A stretch of DNA of 58,226 nt from Brevundimonas sp. UBA5936 (GCA_002430835.1 DJDA01000036.1:954-59179); one strand, 5' to 3'; positions 24,282 to 35,237 are shown, numbered from the stretch's first letter. The notes: generated by a model from the sequence alone, not told the origin. Translations and numbers: made by a program.

Positions 24282-25072
24282 GGGCCGCGATCACGGCCGT
24301 CGTTTCGGCGATGGCGTGTTGGAGCGGCGTCGCGGCGGCCGAGCCCTTGCGGGTCATGGCCCTGGATCAATGCGCTGATCAGTTCGTCCTCGCCCTGGCG
24401 CCCGATGCCGAGCTGGGTTTGTCGCCGAGAGCGGATGATCCTGATTCCTGGCTGCGTGCTGACGCCCAAGGCCACCGGCGGGTGCGACCGACGTTGGAGG
24501 CCGCCGTCGGTTTTCGACCAGACGTCGCGGTGCGTTACTGGGGCGGCGACGCTCGCCTTCTGGCCGCTTTGGCGCGTGACGGCGTCCGCACGGTCACCCT
24601 ATCCGACGCTACGGACATGGATGGGATTCGCGCCAACATTCATAGCGTAGCCCAAGCTCTGGGCCGTCCCGAGCGAGGCAAGGCTCTGGTGGGGCGCATG
24701 GAGACGCAGTTGGCCAAGGCTGAAGGCGCAGGTCGAGGGCGCAAGGCCGTCTATGTCACGGCCAGCGGCTTCACTTCCGGGCCCGGCTCCTTGATGGACG
24801 CTATCCTGCGCGCGGCTGGGTTTCGCAATGGAGTCGAACGGCCGGGTTATCAGCCTTTGGGGTTGGAGCGCGTTCTGCTGACGCCGCCCGCCCTGTTCGT
24901 GAAGGGTTTCTTCGACCTGGCGCGTTCGGATTGGCGCGGGGCGGGGCGGCATCCGGTGATGCAGCGCGCCATGCGAGGGCGGACGGCGGCTGAACTGCCC
25001 GGCGCGACGCTGACGTGCCCGGCCTGGTTCGCCGCAGACGCCGCCGCGCAACTGGCTGAGCAGGCGTCATGA
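24278..25072 (+). CDS. ABC importer periplasmic binding protein (BtuF/FepB-like)
   Basis: A 264-residue cluster-A-III solute-binding protein with a signal peptide (about 1-21, ending GVAAAEP). It keeps the fold features of metal-chelate binders: LRVMALDQCADQFVLAL at the first strand, PDVAVRYWGGD near residue 87, and a helix-linked two-lobe layout. Homologues bind vitamin B12, heme or ferric siderophores, and this sequence does not decide which. The GTG start overlaps the TetR stop and its own stop overlaps the permease ATG, so it is the second gene of a tightly coupled four-gene operon. Confidence 0.83.
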   Translation: MRAAITAVVSAMACWSGVAAAEPLRVMALDQCADQFVLALAPDAELGLSPRADDPDSWLRADAQGHRRVRPTLEAAVGFRPDVAVRYWGGDARLLAALARDGVRTVTLSDATDMDGIRANIHSVAQALGRPERGKALVGRMETQLAKAEGAGRGRKAVYVTASGFTSGPGSLMDAILRAAGFRNGVERPGYQPLGLERVLLTPPALFVKGFFDLARSDWRGAGRHPVMQRAMRGRTAAELPGATLTCPAWFAADAAAQLAEQAS

Positions 25073-26058
25073 ACAGGTTTGCGACGCTGAACATCGGCTT
25101 GGCGGCGGCGATCATGTTGGCGATCGCGTTGGCGGTGACGCTGGGCGAGACCCGTTTCAACGCCGCCGAGTATGGGATGGCCCTGAACAATCCGGGCTCC
25201 GGACCTGGCGAGGTGCTGTGGCTCGTGCGCGCGCCCCGCGCGGTCTGCGCCCTATTCGTCGGCGCGGCTCTGGGGCTGGCGGGGGCGGTGATGCAGGGGC
25301 TGTTGCGCAACCCGTTGGCGGAGCCAGGCGTGCTGGGCGTGTCCGCAACCGCGGCCCTGGCCGCTGCGACGGCCATCGTGCTGGGGCTGGCGGCGATCCC
25401 CGGAGCGGTGGAGGTGTCGGCTCTGTTCGGCGCGACGGTCGGCGGCGGGCTGCTGATCGCCCTGGCCGCACGGGTGCGGACGCCCGAGGCGTTGATCCTG
25501 TTCGGCGTGGCGTTGTCCAGTTTCGCGGGCGCGTTGACGGCCCTGATCTTCAACCTGTCGCCGTCGCCGATCGCTTCAGCCGAGGTGATGAACTGGCTGC
25601 TGGGCTCGGTCGAGAACCGTAGCTGGATCGATGTCGCCTGGGTGGCGCCCGCCGTGCTGATCGCCGCCTTGCTGGCGCGGGGCGCGTCGCCGGGTTTGCG
25701 GATGCTGACCCTGGGCGAGGAAGCGGCGCGGGCGTCCGGCCTGTCGATGGGGCGAATGCGGGTGCTGGCGTTGGCGGCTGCCGCCGTTGCGGCGGGCGCT
25801 GCGGTGGCTGTGGCGGGCGTCATCGGCTTCGTCGGTCTGGCGGCGCCGCATCTGGTGCGGGCGGCGGTGCGCGGCGATCCGGGGCGACTGCTTATGCCAT
25901 CAGCCCTCGCGGGCGGCTTGATGCTGGTCGCCGCCGATTTGGCGGCGCGGATGCTCCCGACGGATCAGGAACTGAAGCTGGGCGTTTTCACCGCCCTGGT
26001 CGGCGCACCGCTGTTCGCGCTGATCGCCTGGCGCGCGGCGCGGGAGTGGCGGCTGTGA
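25069..26058 (+). CDS. ABC importer permease, FecCD/BtuC family
   Basis: This 329-residue FecCD-type permease has about ten membrane helices. Family motifs are LVRAPRAVCALFVGAALGLAGAVMQGLLRNPLAEPGVLGV near residues 50-90, the coupling-helix region LTLGEEAARASGLSMGRMRVLAL, and VIGFVGLAAPHLVRAAVRGD near 255. It forms a homodimer that moves B12, heme or siderophore with the ATPase encoded downstream. It overlaps the binding-protein gene (ATGA) at its start and the ATPase gene (GTGA) at its end. Confidence 0.92.
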   Translation: MNRFATLNIGLAAAIMLAIALAVTLGETRFNAAEYGMALNNPGSGPGEVLWLVRAPRAVCALFVGAALGLAGAVMQGLLRNPLAEPGVLGVSATAALAAATAIVLGLAAIPGAVEVSALFGATVGGGLLIALAARVRTPEALILFGVALSSFAGALTALIFNLSPSPIASAEVMNWLLGSVENRSWIDVAWVAPAVLIAALLARGASPGLRMLTLGEEAARASGLSMGRMRVLALAAAAVAAGAAVAVAGVIGFVGLAAPHLVRAAVRGDPGRLLMPSALAGGLMLVAADLAARMLPTDQELKLGVFTALVGAPLFALIAWRAAREWRL

Positions 26059-26822
26059 CCGTTCTGCTGGCGCTTGAGAATGCCCACGCCCGCGTTGGTG
26101 GGACAGAGGTTTTGAACGGGGCCTCCCTGTCGGTGCAGTCCGGCGAAGTGGTCGCCCTGTGCGGACCGAACGGGGCGGGCAAGTCGACAGCGGTGCGGGC
26201 GGCCTTGGGCCTGACGCCGCTGACGCAAGGCTCGGCTCGTCTGGGCGACGATGAGGCGCGGCGTCTTACTGAACGCCAGCGCGGCGAGCGTGCGGCCTAT
26301 CTGCCGCAAGACCGTTCGATTGCGTGGAACCTGCCGGCGATCGAGCTGGCGGCGCTGGGCGCGCCCTTCCTGGCGGGCGCGGCGGCGCTGGACCGTGCGC
26401 GCGTTGCGCTGGACGAGGTCGGCGTCGGCCATCTGGCGGATCGCGGCGTGGCCGAGATGTCGGGCGGCGAGCGGGCGCGCGTCCTGCTGGCGCGAGCCCT
26501 GACGGTTCCCGCGCCTTTGCTGGTGGCGGACGAGCCGATCGCTGGTCTGGACCCCGACGCCCAGCTTCTGGTGCTTGAGCGGCTGCGGGCGCGCGCCGAC
26601 GCTGGGCACGGCGTTCTGGTCAGCCTGCATGACCTGACTTTGGCCGCGCGCTTCGCCGATCGGGTCGTGGTGTTGGATCAAGGACGGACGGCGGCCGACG
26701 GCGCGCCGACCGAGGCCCTGTCGCCGCGCGTACTGAAGACGGTGTTTAATCTGGACGCCGTCTGGCTGGAGGCGTTGGACGGGCCGCTGCTGGCGGCCCG
26801 TCGTCTGTCGCCTCAGGGTTGA
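26055..26822 (+). CDS. ABC importer ATP-binding protein (BtuD/FepC-like)
   Basis: A 255-residue ATPase with Walker A GPNGAGKST near residue 35, the Q-loop at YLPQDRS, signature MSGGERARV, Walker B LLVADEPIAGLD and the switch His in VSLHDLTLAARF. These features fit the FepC/BtuD group. I take GTG 26055, which overlaps the permease stop by four bases like every other junction in this operon; GTG 26046 is an alternative. Its last ten bases overlap the convergent lytic transglycosylase gene. There is no TonB receptor gene in the window that would reveal the ligand. Confidence 0.9.
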   Translation: MTVLLALENAHARVGGTEVLNGASLSVQSGEVVALCGPNGAGKSTAVRAALGLTPLTQGSARLGDDEARRLTERQRGERAAYLPQDRSIAWNLPAIELAALGAPFLAGAAALDRARVALDEVGVGHLADRGVAEMSGGERARVLLARALTVPAPLLVADEPIAGLDPDAQLLVLERLRARADAGHGVLVSLHDLTLAARFADRVVVLDQGRTAADGAPTEALSPRVLKTVFNLDAVWLEALDGPLLAARRLSPQG

Positions 26823-28861
26823 TAAGGACGCGGGCCGGTGTTGGGCGGCGTGCCCCGCGCCAGGTCCGCTGAAGGCGTCAGCGGCGCCGAGCCGCCGTTC
26901 AGGCGGGCGCGATAGACCTGCATGTTCTCCATCACCCGCATCATGTAGTTGCGCGTCTCGGTGAAGGGGGCGCATTCGATGAAGTCGATGGGGTCGACTT
27001 GGGCCTGGCGTGGGTCGCCGCAGCGCGCGGTCCATTGCGGCGGTCGGGCTGGGCCGGCGTTGTAGCCGACGGCGGCCAGCAGCGGCGATCCGCCGAAGTT
27101 GTTCATCAGTTCGCCCAGGTGATAGCTGCCCAGGGTCATGTTGACCTCCGGATCCCACAGTTGTTCGGAGCTGAACGAGCGGCCCATGCGGCGGGCCACG
27201 CCCTGCGCCGTCGCGGGCAGAAGCTGCATCATGCCCCGCGCATCAGCATGCGAGCGGACCAGGGGATCGAAGCTGGATTCTTGACGGGTGATGGCCAGGG
27301 CGAACTCGTTCGGCGCCATGCCCGGAACCTGCTGCGGCAGGCGGATCGGATACATGCGCTCGGGCATGACGAAGCCGCGCTGGCTGGCCGCGCGCCCGAC
27401 CATCATCGAGCCGAACTGATCGCCGTAGCCCTGCATCAGGTCGAACAGCTGCGATAGATCGTAGGGCGAGGGCAGGGTGTCATCCAGGTGATAGGCGAAG
27501 ACCCGCATCAGGGTCTTCTCGCCGATCTGGCCCAGGATGCGAGTGGCGCGCACCACTTCATTGCCCTCGAAGCGGTTCACGTCTTCCGCCGACGGCGACG
27601 GCTCGCCCGGCAGGGTCAGGGTCGTTGCGCCCGCCTTTTCCGCCGCGAGTTGGCCGTAGAAGGTCTGCCAGTGCTCGGCGCCCGCCTGATACCACCGCTG
27701 AGCGCCCTCGCGATCGCCCCGCGCCTCGGCTGCACGGCCCAGCCAGTACAGGGCGCGGCCCTGGGTGATCGGGGTCGAGGAGGCGTTGCGCAGGACTTCA
27801 AAATGCTGGGCCGCCGTCGCCGGATCGTTCAGCTTGGTCAGGGCGACCCAGCCGGCGAAAAATTCGGCGTCGACCTTGCGCTCGCCCGAGGGGAAGCCGT
27901 GGCCGTTCATGGCGGCGTAGGCGGCGCGGGCGTTCCCTTGCTGCAGAGCGTCCAGGAAGTAGTTGCGGCGCTCGCTCCACAGGGTGTTCTGGCCGTCGGC
28001 GTGCGACGGCGCGGCGGGCAGGGCGGACAGCAGCGGGAAGGCCTCGGACTGACGCCCGGCCGAGCGCAACAGGCGCACCCGCTCCAGCACCACGGCCGGA
28101 TCATTGGCCTGGGCGGGCGACAGACCGCTGACGATCACGTCGGGAGCATAGGCGGTGCGCAGCGCCATCACGGTGTTGGCGACAGCCTGGCGGTCAGCCG
28201 GGACCAGGGCGACCATGGCGCGCGTCGCCGGGCCGTGCGGTCCCAGCAGCAGCATGTTCAGCCGCGTCACGTGGTCGTCGCTGGTCAGCCAGCCGCTCCA
28301 GCGCGAATAAATCCGGCTTTGCTGGGCCTCTTCAAAGCTCTGGGTGCGCCACCAATCGCGAATCAGCGTCTGGGCCTCCTGACGGCGACCCGTTTGCTCC
28401 AGCGCGCCGGCCAGGGCGATGGCGCCCTGGACCGTGGTCGGTGCTGTTCCGTTGAAGAAGGCCAGGACGGCGTCCGGCGACTGTCCCGCCATGTCCAGCG
28501 CGCGCTCGCCCGCCGCACGGCGCGAATCGCCCCGCGGCCAGTTCGCCAGGTCGGTCTGGGCCAGCGCCAGGTCGCTGTAGGACATCTGCTTGTCCGAGGT
28601 GTCGACCAGCGCCCACTCGACCAGCTTGCGCGCGGCCGGGTCGGAAATGCGCGCCATGATGGACTGCGTGCCGACGACGTCGCGCGCCCGCGCGGCCGTC
28701 AGCCCCTGCTGCACCAGGGCGGCGTCCTGGCTGCTGATGATGCCGCCCTGACTGGCGGAATAGGGCGTCGGCGTGCTGTTCAGCACGTCCTGAGCCGGTG
28801 GAGTCAGAATCGCCAGGGCGGCGGCCACGGTCGTCGCGATCATCAGATATCTGATCCTCAT
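26813..28861 (-). CDS. Soluble lytic murein transglycosylase (Slt70-like)
   Basis: This 682-residue periplasmic enzyme has an N-terminal signal peptide (MRIRYLMIATTVAAALAIL), a long alpha-superhelical region (about 40-490) like the U- and L-domains of Slt70, and a C-terminal SLT catalytic domain (about 500-650). The catalytic Glu is in ITRQESSFDP, with RGMMQLLPATAQGVARRMG and the GYNAGPAR motif following. It cleaves the glycan strand of peptidoglycan to give 1,6-anhydro-MurNAc ends. The kinase that reuses such sugars, anmK, is also in this window. It is transcribed toward the ABC ATPase gene and overlaps it by ten bases. Confidence 0.93.
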   Translation of the reverse strand: MRIRYLMIATTVAAALAILTPPAQDVLNSTPTPYSASQGGIISSQDAALVQQGLTAARARDVVGTQSIMARISDPAARKLVEWALVDTSDKQMSYSDLALAQTDLANWPRGDSRRAAGERALDMAGQSPDAVLAFFNGTAPTTVQGAIALAGALEQTGRRQEAQTLIRDWWRTQSFEEAQQSRIYSRWSGWLTSDDHVTRLNMLLLGPHGPATRAMVALVPADRQAVANTVMALRTAYAPDVIVSGLSPAQANDPAVVLERVRLLRSAGRQSEAFPLLSALPAAPSHADGQNTLWSERRNYFLDALQQGNARAAYAAMNGHGFPSGERKVDAEFFAGWVALTKLNDPATAAQHFEVLRNASSTPITQGRALYWLGRAAEARGDREGAQRWYQAGAEHWQTFYGQLAAEKAGATTLTLPGEPSPSAEDVNRFEGNEVVRATRILGQIGEKTLMRVFAYHLDDTLPSPYDLSQLFDLMQGYGDQFGSMMVGRAASQRGFVMPERMYPIRLPQQVPGMAPNEFALAITRQESSFDPLVRSHADARGMMQLLPATAQGVARRMGRSFSSEQLWDPEVNMTLGSYHLGELMNNFGGSPLLAAVGYNAGPARPPQWTARCGDPRQAQVDPIDFIECAPFTETRNYMMRVMENMQVYRARLNGGSAPLTPSADLARGTPPNTGPRPYQP

Positions 28862-28958
28862 TCATCTTTGGTTGCGGCCAAGCGGCGGGCAACCTACCCT
28901 TTGCCGATTAGTGACGGGCGGAACGCCGCCCATTTCTCCGCACAGGTATGTTGTTCCC

Positions 28959-29843
28959 ATGACCGCCCCCTTGTTCAAGGGCGTGATCACCGCCCTGATC
29001 ACACCTCTTCGTGACGGAAACGTGGACGAGGCCGCTTTCAAGCGCCTGTTGGAACGCCAGATCGCCGCTGGAGTTCACGGCGTCGTGCCGATGGGCACCA
29101 CGGGCGAGAGCGCCACTCTGCACCTGGACGAGCATAAGCGCGTGGTCGAGCAATGCGTCGAGATCGCCGCCGGGCGTATCCGCGTCATCGCCGGCGCGGG
29201 TTCGTCCGCGACGGACAAGGCGATCGAACTGACCCGCTTCGCCAAGACGGTCGGCGCGGACGGGGCGCTGGTCGTCACTCCTTATTACAACCGCCCGTCG
29301 CAGGCCGGGATGCAGGCGCATTTCGAAGCTGTGGCCGACGCGGTGCAACTGCCGATCCTGCTCTACAACGTGCCGGGCCGTACGGGCGTGGACCTGGCGA
29401 ACGAGACGGTTGCGGCCCTGTCGGCGCACCCGAACATCGTGGGCGTGAAGGACGCCAGCGGCGACGTGGCGCGGGCCAGCTGGATGCGCGCCAACATCGA
29501 CGGCGCCTTCGACCTGATCTCGGGCGATGATTCCAGCTATCTGGGCTATGCCGCGCATGGCGGCGTGGGCGTCATCTCTGTGACCTCGAACGTCGCGCCC
29601 GAGGCCATGGTCGCTCTGCATGGCGCCATCCAGGCCGGCGACTTCGCCGCCGCCCGTTCGTGGCAGGAGCGCCTGATCGGCCTGCACAAGGCGCTGTTCC
29701 TCGATAACTCGCCGTCGCCGACCAAATACGCTCTGGCCAAGCTGGGCCTGTGCACGGAAGAGGTTCGTCTGCCGCTGTCGCTGACGGCCGACGCCGTGAA
29801 GCCCGCCATCGACAAGGCGCTGGCCGAGGCCGGGGTCGCCTGA
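28959..29843 (+). CDS. dapA: 4-hydroxy-tetrahydrodipicolinate synthase
   Basis: A 294-residue enzyme that condenses pyruvate with aspartate semialdehyde, the first committed step to diaminopimelate and lysine. The Schiff-base Lys164 lies in IVGVKDASGD, the relay Tyr136 in LLYNVPGRTG, and the substrate-binding GTTGES is at residues 46-51. Length and motifs are those of a true DapA rather than an N-acetylneuraminate lyase. ATG 28959 gives MTAPLFKGVITALITP. Its stop overlaps the smpB start by one base (TGATG). It is divergent from the lytic transglycosylase gene, so wall synthesis and turnover genes share a 97-base region. Confidence 0.96.
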   Translation: MTAPLFKGVITALITPLRDGNVDEAAFKRLLERQIAAGVHGVVPMGTTGESATLHLDEHKRVVEQCVEIAAGRIRVIAGAGSSATDKAIELTRFAKTVGADGALVVTPYYNRPSQAGMQAHFEAVADAVQLPILLYNVPGRTGVDLANETVAALSAHPNIVGVKDASGDVARASWMRANIDGAFDLISGDDSSYLGYAAHGGVGVISVTSNVAPEAMVALHGAIQAGDFAAARSWQERLIGLHKALFLDNSPSPTKYALAKLGLCTEEVRLPLSLTADAVKPAIDKALAEAGVA

Positions 29844-30313
29844 TGGCCGCAGACGCGCCCAAGCAGAAGACGATCGCCGAGAACCGGCGCGCGCGCTTCG
29901 ACTATTTCCTCGAGGACCACATCGAGGCCGGGATCCAGTTGCTGGGCACCGAGATCAAGGCGCTGCGCGACGGTCGCGCCAACATCGCCGAGAGCTATGT
30001 CTCGCCCGAGGGACGCGAGATGGTGCTGATCAACGCCGACATCCCGCCCTACAAGATGGCGAACCGCTTCAATCACGAGCCGCGTCGCCATCGGAAGTTG
30101 CTGCTGCACCGCAAGCAGATCGACAAGCTGATCGGCGCCGTTCAGCGTGACGGCCGCACCATCGTGCCGGTGCGCCTGTATCTGAATGAGGCGGGCAAGG
30201 CGAAGCTGGAAATCGCTCTCGCGAAGGGCAAGAAGCTGCACGACAAGCGCGAGGCTTCGGCCGAACGCGACTGGCAGCGCGACAAGGCGCGCCTGTTGCG
30301 CGACAAGGGATAA
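29843..30313 (+). CDS. smpB: SsrA-binding protein
   Basis: This 156-residue protein binds tmRNA and delivers it to stalled ribosomes for trans-translation. The family blocks are ENRRARFDYFLEDHIEAGIQLLGTEIKALR near the N-terminus, the RNA-binding core NHEPRRHRKLLLHRKQI, and the basic tail KGKKLHDKREASAERDWQRDKARLLRDKG that mimics codon-anticodon pairing. It starts with a one-base overlap to dapA, an arrangement that keeps the two genes coupled. The ssrA gene is not in the window. Confidence 0.97.
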   Translation: MAADAPKQKTIAENRRARFDYFLEDHIEAGIQLLGTEIKALRDGRANIAESYVSPEGREMVLINADIPPYKMANRFNHEPRRHRKLLLHRKQIDKLIGAVQRDGRTIVPVRLYLNEAGKAKLEIALAKGKKLHDKREASAERDWQRDKARLLRDKG

Positions 30314-30387
30314 GTGTAGTTCCGCTTTGCGCGCCGCGCGACGCGCGATAAACGACGGATCATGGGGCGCGTCTTGCGGAGTTCGTG

Positions 30388-32805
<2,418 letters not shown>

Positions 32806-32827
32806 CGCTCTAGGTAAGCCCACCACC

Positions 32828-32856
32828 CGGCGCGCCTGTCACCAGGCGCGCCGTTT
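32828..32856 (+). terminator. Intrinsic terminator between PBP1A and prfB
   Basis: A perfect 11-bp GC-rich stem CGGCGCGCCTG with loop TCAC pairs with CAGGCGCGCCG, followed by TTTCA. It lies 22 bases after the PBP1A stop and 23 bases before the prfB ATG. The T-run is short, so termination may be partial. Confidence 0.7.
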
Positions 32857-32879
32857 CACCCTATGTCGCGGAGATTGCG

Positions 32880-33993
32880 ATGAGACCGGATGTCGAGGCC
32901 ATGAAGGCCGACATCGAGCAGAGCGTCGCTCTGCTCAGGAGGCGACTTTGACTGGGATGTCGCTCTAAGAAAGCTCGATGAGCTGAACGCGCGGGTCGAG
33001 GATCCGACGCTGTGGGACAATCCCGAACAGGCCCAGGCCGTCAGCCGCGAACGCTCGCGTCTGGAAGCCCAGGTCAGCGCCGTCAAGGAAATGGAGCAGG
33101 GTCTCGAAGACGGGATCATGCTGGCCGACATGGCCGACGAGGAGGGCGACGAAGCCACCCTCGAAGATGCGCGCGAGCAGTTGAAGGCCATCAAGGAACG
33201 CGCCGCCCGCGCCGAGCTGGAAGCCCTGCTGTCCGGCGAGGCCGACGGCAACGACGCCTATCTGGAAATCAATTCCGGCGCCGGCGGCACCGAGTCCAAC
33301 GACTGGGCCGGCATGCTGATGCGGATGTACAGCCGCTGGGCTCGCGCTCATGGCTATGAAGTCACGATCGAGGCTGAGGAACAGGGCGAACAGGCGGGCA
33401 TCAAGTCGGCTACCCTGCAGATCGCCGGGCCGAACGCCTATGGCTGGTTGAAGTCGGAATCGGGCGTGCACCGCCTGGTCCGCATCAGCCCCTACGATGC
33501 GGCGGCCAAGCGCCACACCAGTTTCGCCTCCATCGGGGTGTCGCCGGTCGTGGACGACACGATCGAGATCGACATCAATCCGTCGGATGTGCGCACCGAC
33601 ACCTATCGCGCGTCCGGCGCCGGCGGTCAGCACATCAACAAGACGGACTCGGCCGTGCGTCTGACCCACATTCCAACCAACACGGTCGTGGCCTGTCAGG
33701 CCGGTCGTTCGCAGCACCAGAACCGCGAACAGGCCTGGAAGATGCTGCGGGCGCGTCTGTACGAGTTGGAGCTTCAAAAGCGTGAGGCCGCAGCTCAGGC
33801 TCTGGCCGACGCCAAGACTGACATCGGCTGGGGTCACCAGATCCGCTCCTACGTCCTGCAGCCGTATCAGATGGTGAAGGATCTGCGGACCGAGGTGGAA
33901 ACCTCGGACACCCAGGGGGTTCTGGACGGCGACCTGGATCCGTTCATGGGCGCTGCGCTCGCGGCCCGCGTGGGCGAGACCCGCGAGGGCTGA
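32880..33993 (+). CDS. prfB: Peptide chain release factor 2, with programmed +1 frameshift
   Basis: RF2 releases the peptide at UGA and UAA. The coding sequence is join(32880..32948, 32950..33993), giving 370 residues. The first 23 codons (MRPDVEAMKADIEQSVALL, then RRRL) run into an in-frame TGA at 32949-32951. The site reads CTT TGA C with an internal AGGAGG (32938-32943) three bases before the CTT, the conserved RF2 autoregulatory frameshift. After slipping one base the frame continues DWDVALRKLDELN. The catalytic GGQ is at 248-250. The stop-codon recognition tripeptide is SPY (203-205) where E. coli has SPF. Gene callers would lose the N-terminus here. Confidence 0.96.
32938..32952 (+). 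promoter_or_regulatory. RF2 programmed frameshift site
   Basis: The 15 bases AGGAGGCGACTTTGA plus the following C combine an internal Shine-Dalgarno-like AGGAGG, a three-base spacer, the slippery CTT and the TGA stop read by RF2 itself. When RF2 is scarce, the pause at TGA lets the ribosome slip +1 and finish the protein. Confidence 0.95.
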
Positions 33994-34015
33994 TCGACCC
34001 GCCGGATCGACGCAT

Positions 34016-34048
34016 AAAAAAGGGCGGCCTTCGCGGGCCGCCCTTTCT
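34016..34048. terminator. Bidirectional terminator between prfB and the bactofilin gene
   Basis: A stem GGGCGGCC/GGCCGCCC (34022-34043) extended by AAA/TTT pairs. It has an A-run on the left and TTTCTCGTTT on the right, between convergent genes. It can end prfB on the plus strand and the bactofilin gene on the minus strand. Confidence 0.85.
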
Positions 34049-34069
34049 CGTTTCTGGCCGCCGCGCTGA

Positions 34070-34636
34070 TCAGGCGGCGGGCTTGGCTTCGACCTTGGCG
34101 TCCGTCTTGGCGGGCGCAGGCTTTTCGGCCGAGGCGGGGGCTTCCAGCATGTTGGCGCCGGGCGTATCGCGCTTGGCCTGGGTGCAGCGGCCTTGGAACC
34201 AGGCGCCTTGCTCGATCGAAAGCTGCTCCTGGGTGATGTCGCCCTCGACGCGCGAGGTCGCGAACAGCTTGACCTGCTTGGCGACGATGGCGCCCGAGAC
34301 GCGACCGCGCACCTCCAAGATGTCGGCGTGGACCGTGCCCTCGACCGCGCCGCCTTCGCCGATCACGACGCGCACCACGCGGATGTCGCCCTTCAGCGAG
34401 CCGTCGACCTGAAGCTCGCCCGCGCCGGAGATGTTGCCTTCGTATTTCACGCCGGCCGACAGGGTCGACAGGCTGGACGACCGTGCGGCGGCGGGACGCG
34501 CCGGTTCAGGCGTCCGCACGGGCGCAGCAGCGATCGGAGCGGCGGGTGCGGGCGTCGGCTTGGCTGGTTCCGGCGGCGTCGGAATGCCCAGGCCGCTCGA
34601 AGTATTGTTGTCGAGGGGTTTGTTCTTGTTGAACAT
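34070..34636 (-). CDS. Bactofilin (polymer-forming cytoskeletal protein)
   Basis: A 188-residue bactofilin. A Pro/Ala-rich N-terminus (about 15-55) precedes the DUF583 beta-helical core (about 58-150), visible as short repeats such as ISGAGELQVDGSLKGDIR, IGEGGAVEGTVHADILEVRGRVSG and VEGDITQEQLSIEQGAWFQG. The tail is Ala/Lys/Pro-rich. Bactofilins polymerise without nucleotide. In Caulobacter, BacA and BacB localise a PBP to build the stalk. GGAG lies seven bases before the ATG. Having PBP1A, a lytic enzyme and a bactofilin within a few kilobases may be chance, but fits a shared role in cell shape. Confidence 0.92.
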   Translation of the reverse strand: MFNKNKPLDNNTSSGLGIPTPPEPAKPTPAPAAPIAAAPVRTPEPARPAAARSSSLSTLSAGVKYEGNISGAGELQVDGSLKGDIRVVRVVIGEGGAVEGTVHADILEVRGRVSGAIVAKQVKLFATSRVEGDITQEQLSIEQGAWFQGRCTQAKRDTPGANMLEAPASAEKPAPAKTDAKVEAKPAA

Positions 34637-34740
34637 CTATACTCTCCGCATCACGCCGGAACGACCGGCGTTTGGTCAATGTCAGCCCCTGAGGATACAA
34701 TCCCTGACAATACTTAGGGGGGGCTGAGGCGGAGAGGTCA

Positions 34741-34763
34741 AGCGGGGCCTTCCGAACCCCGCT
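34741..34763 (-). terminator. Possible terminator hairpin downstream of bcp
   Basis: Stem AGCGGGG/CCCCGCT with a nine-base loop, directly after the bcp stop on the minus strand. It is followed only by TTGACC, so the T-run is poor. It might be a weak terminator or an RNA-stabilising hairpin before the bactofilin gene. Confidence 0.4.
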
Positions 34764-34769
34764 CGCCGA

Positions 34770-35237
34770 TCAGAGCGCTTCGACGGCGGCGAGCACCTCT
34801 TCGGCGTGGCCCTTCACCTTGACGTTCCGCCAGGCGCGGCGGACCACGCCCTGGCCGTCGATCAGGAAGGTGGCGCGCTCGATGCCCATATATTCACGGC
34901 CGTAGAGCTTCTTCAGCACCCACACGCCCCAGCTTTCCGTGACCACGCCGTCCTCGTCCGAGCCCAGCACGACCTTGAGGTCATGCTTGGCCTTGAAGCG
35001 GTCCAGCTTCTTCACCGTATCGCGCGACACGCCGATCACCACGGCGTTCGCCGCCGAGAACCGGTCGATCAAGGCCGAGAAGTCCTGTCCCTCGGTCGTA
35101 CAGCCAGGCGTGTCGGCCTTGGGGTAGAAGTAGAGGACGACGTTCTTGCCCTTCAGCCCGCCCAGCGACACGCGCCCGCCGCCGTCAGTCGCCAGGTCGA
35201 AAGCGGGGGCGGGAGTGTTTTCGGTGATGTCGGTCAT
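34770..35237 (-). CDS. bcp: Thioredoxin-dependent peroxiredoxin, Bcp/PrxQ family, single-cysteine form
   Basis: A 155-residue AhpC/TSA-fold peroxidase that reduces peroxides in the cytoplasm. The peroxidatic Cys46 is in YPKADTPGCTTEGQDFS, and VIGVSRDTVKKLDRF and ATFLIDGQGVVRRAWRNVKVKGHAEEV are family blocks. In many Bcp proteins a resolving Cys follows five residues later; here that position is Gln51 and the protein contains no other Cys, so it must use a one-Cys mechanism with an external thiol. It follows tyrS with a 13-base gap on the same strand and is likely co-transcribed with it. Confidence 0.93.
   Translation of the reverse strand: MTDITENTPAPAFDLATDGGGRVSLGGLKGKNVVLYFYPKADTPGCTTEGQDFSALIDRFSAANAVVIGVSRDTVKKLDRFKAKHDLKVVLGSDEDGVVTESWGVWVLKKLYGREYMGIERATFLIDGQGVVRRAWRNVKVKGHAEEVLAAVEAL

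Noticed and set aside
24270..24285. Cobalamin riboswitch before the BtuFCD-like genes.
   Set aside because: The genes overlap by four bases with tetR, and the 124-base region before tetR has no B12-box-like sequence.
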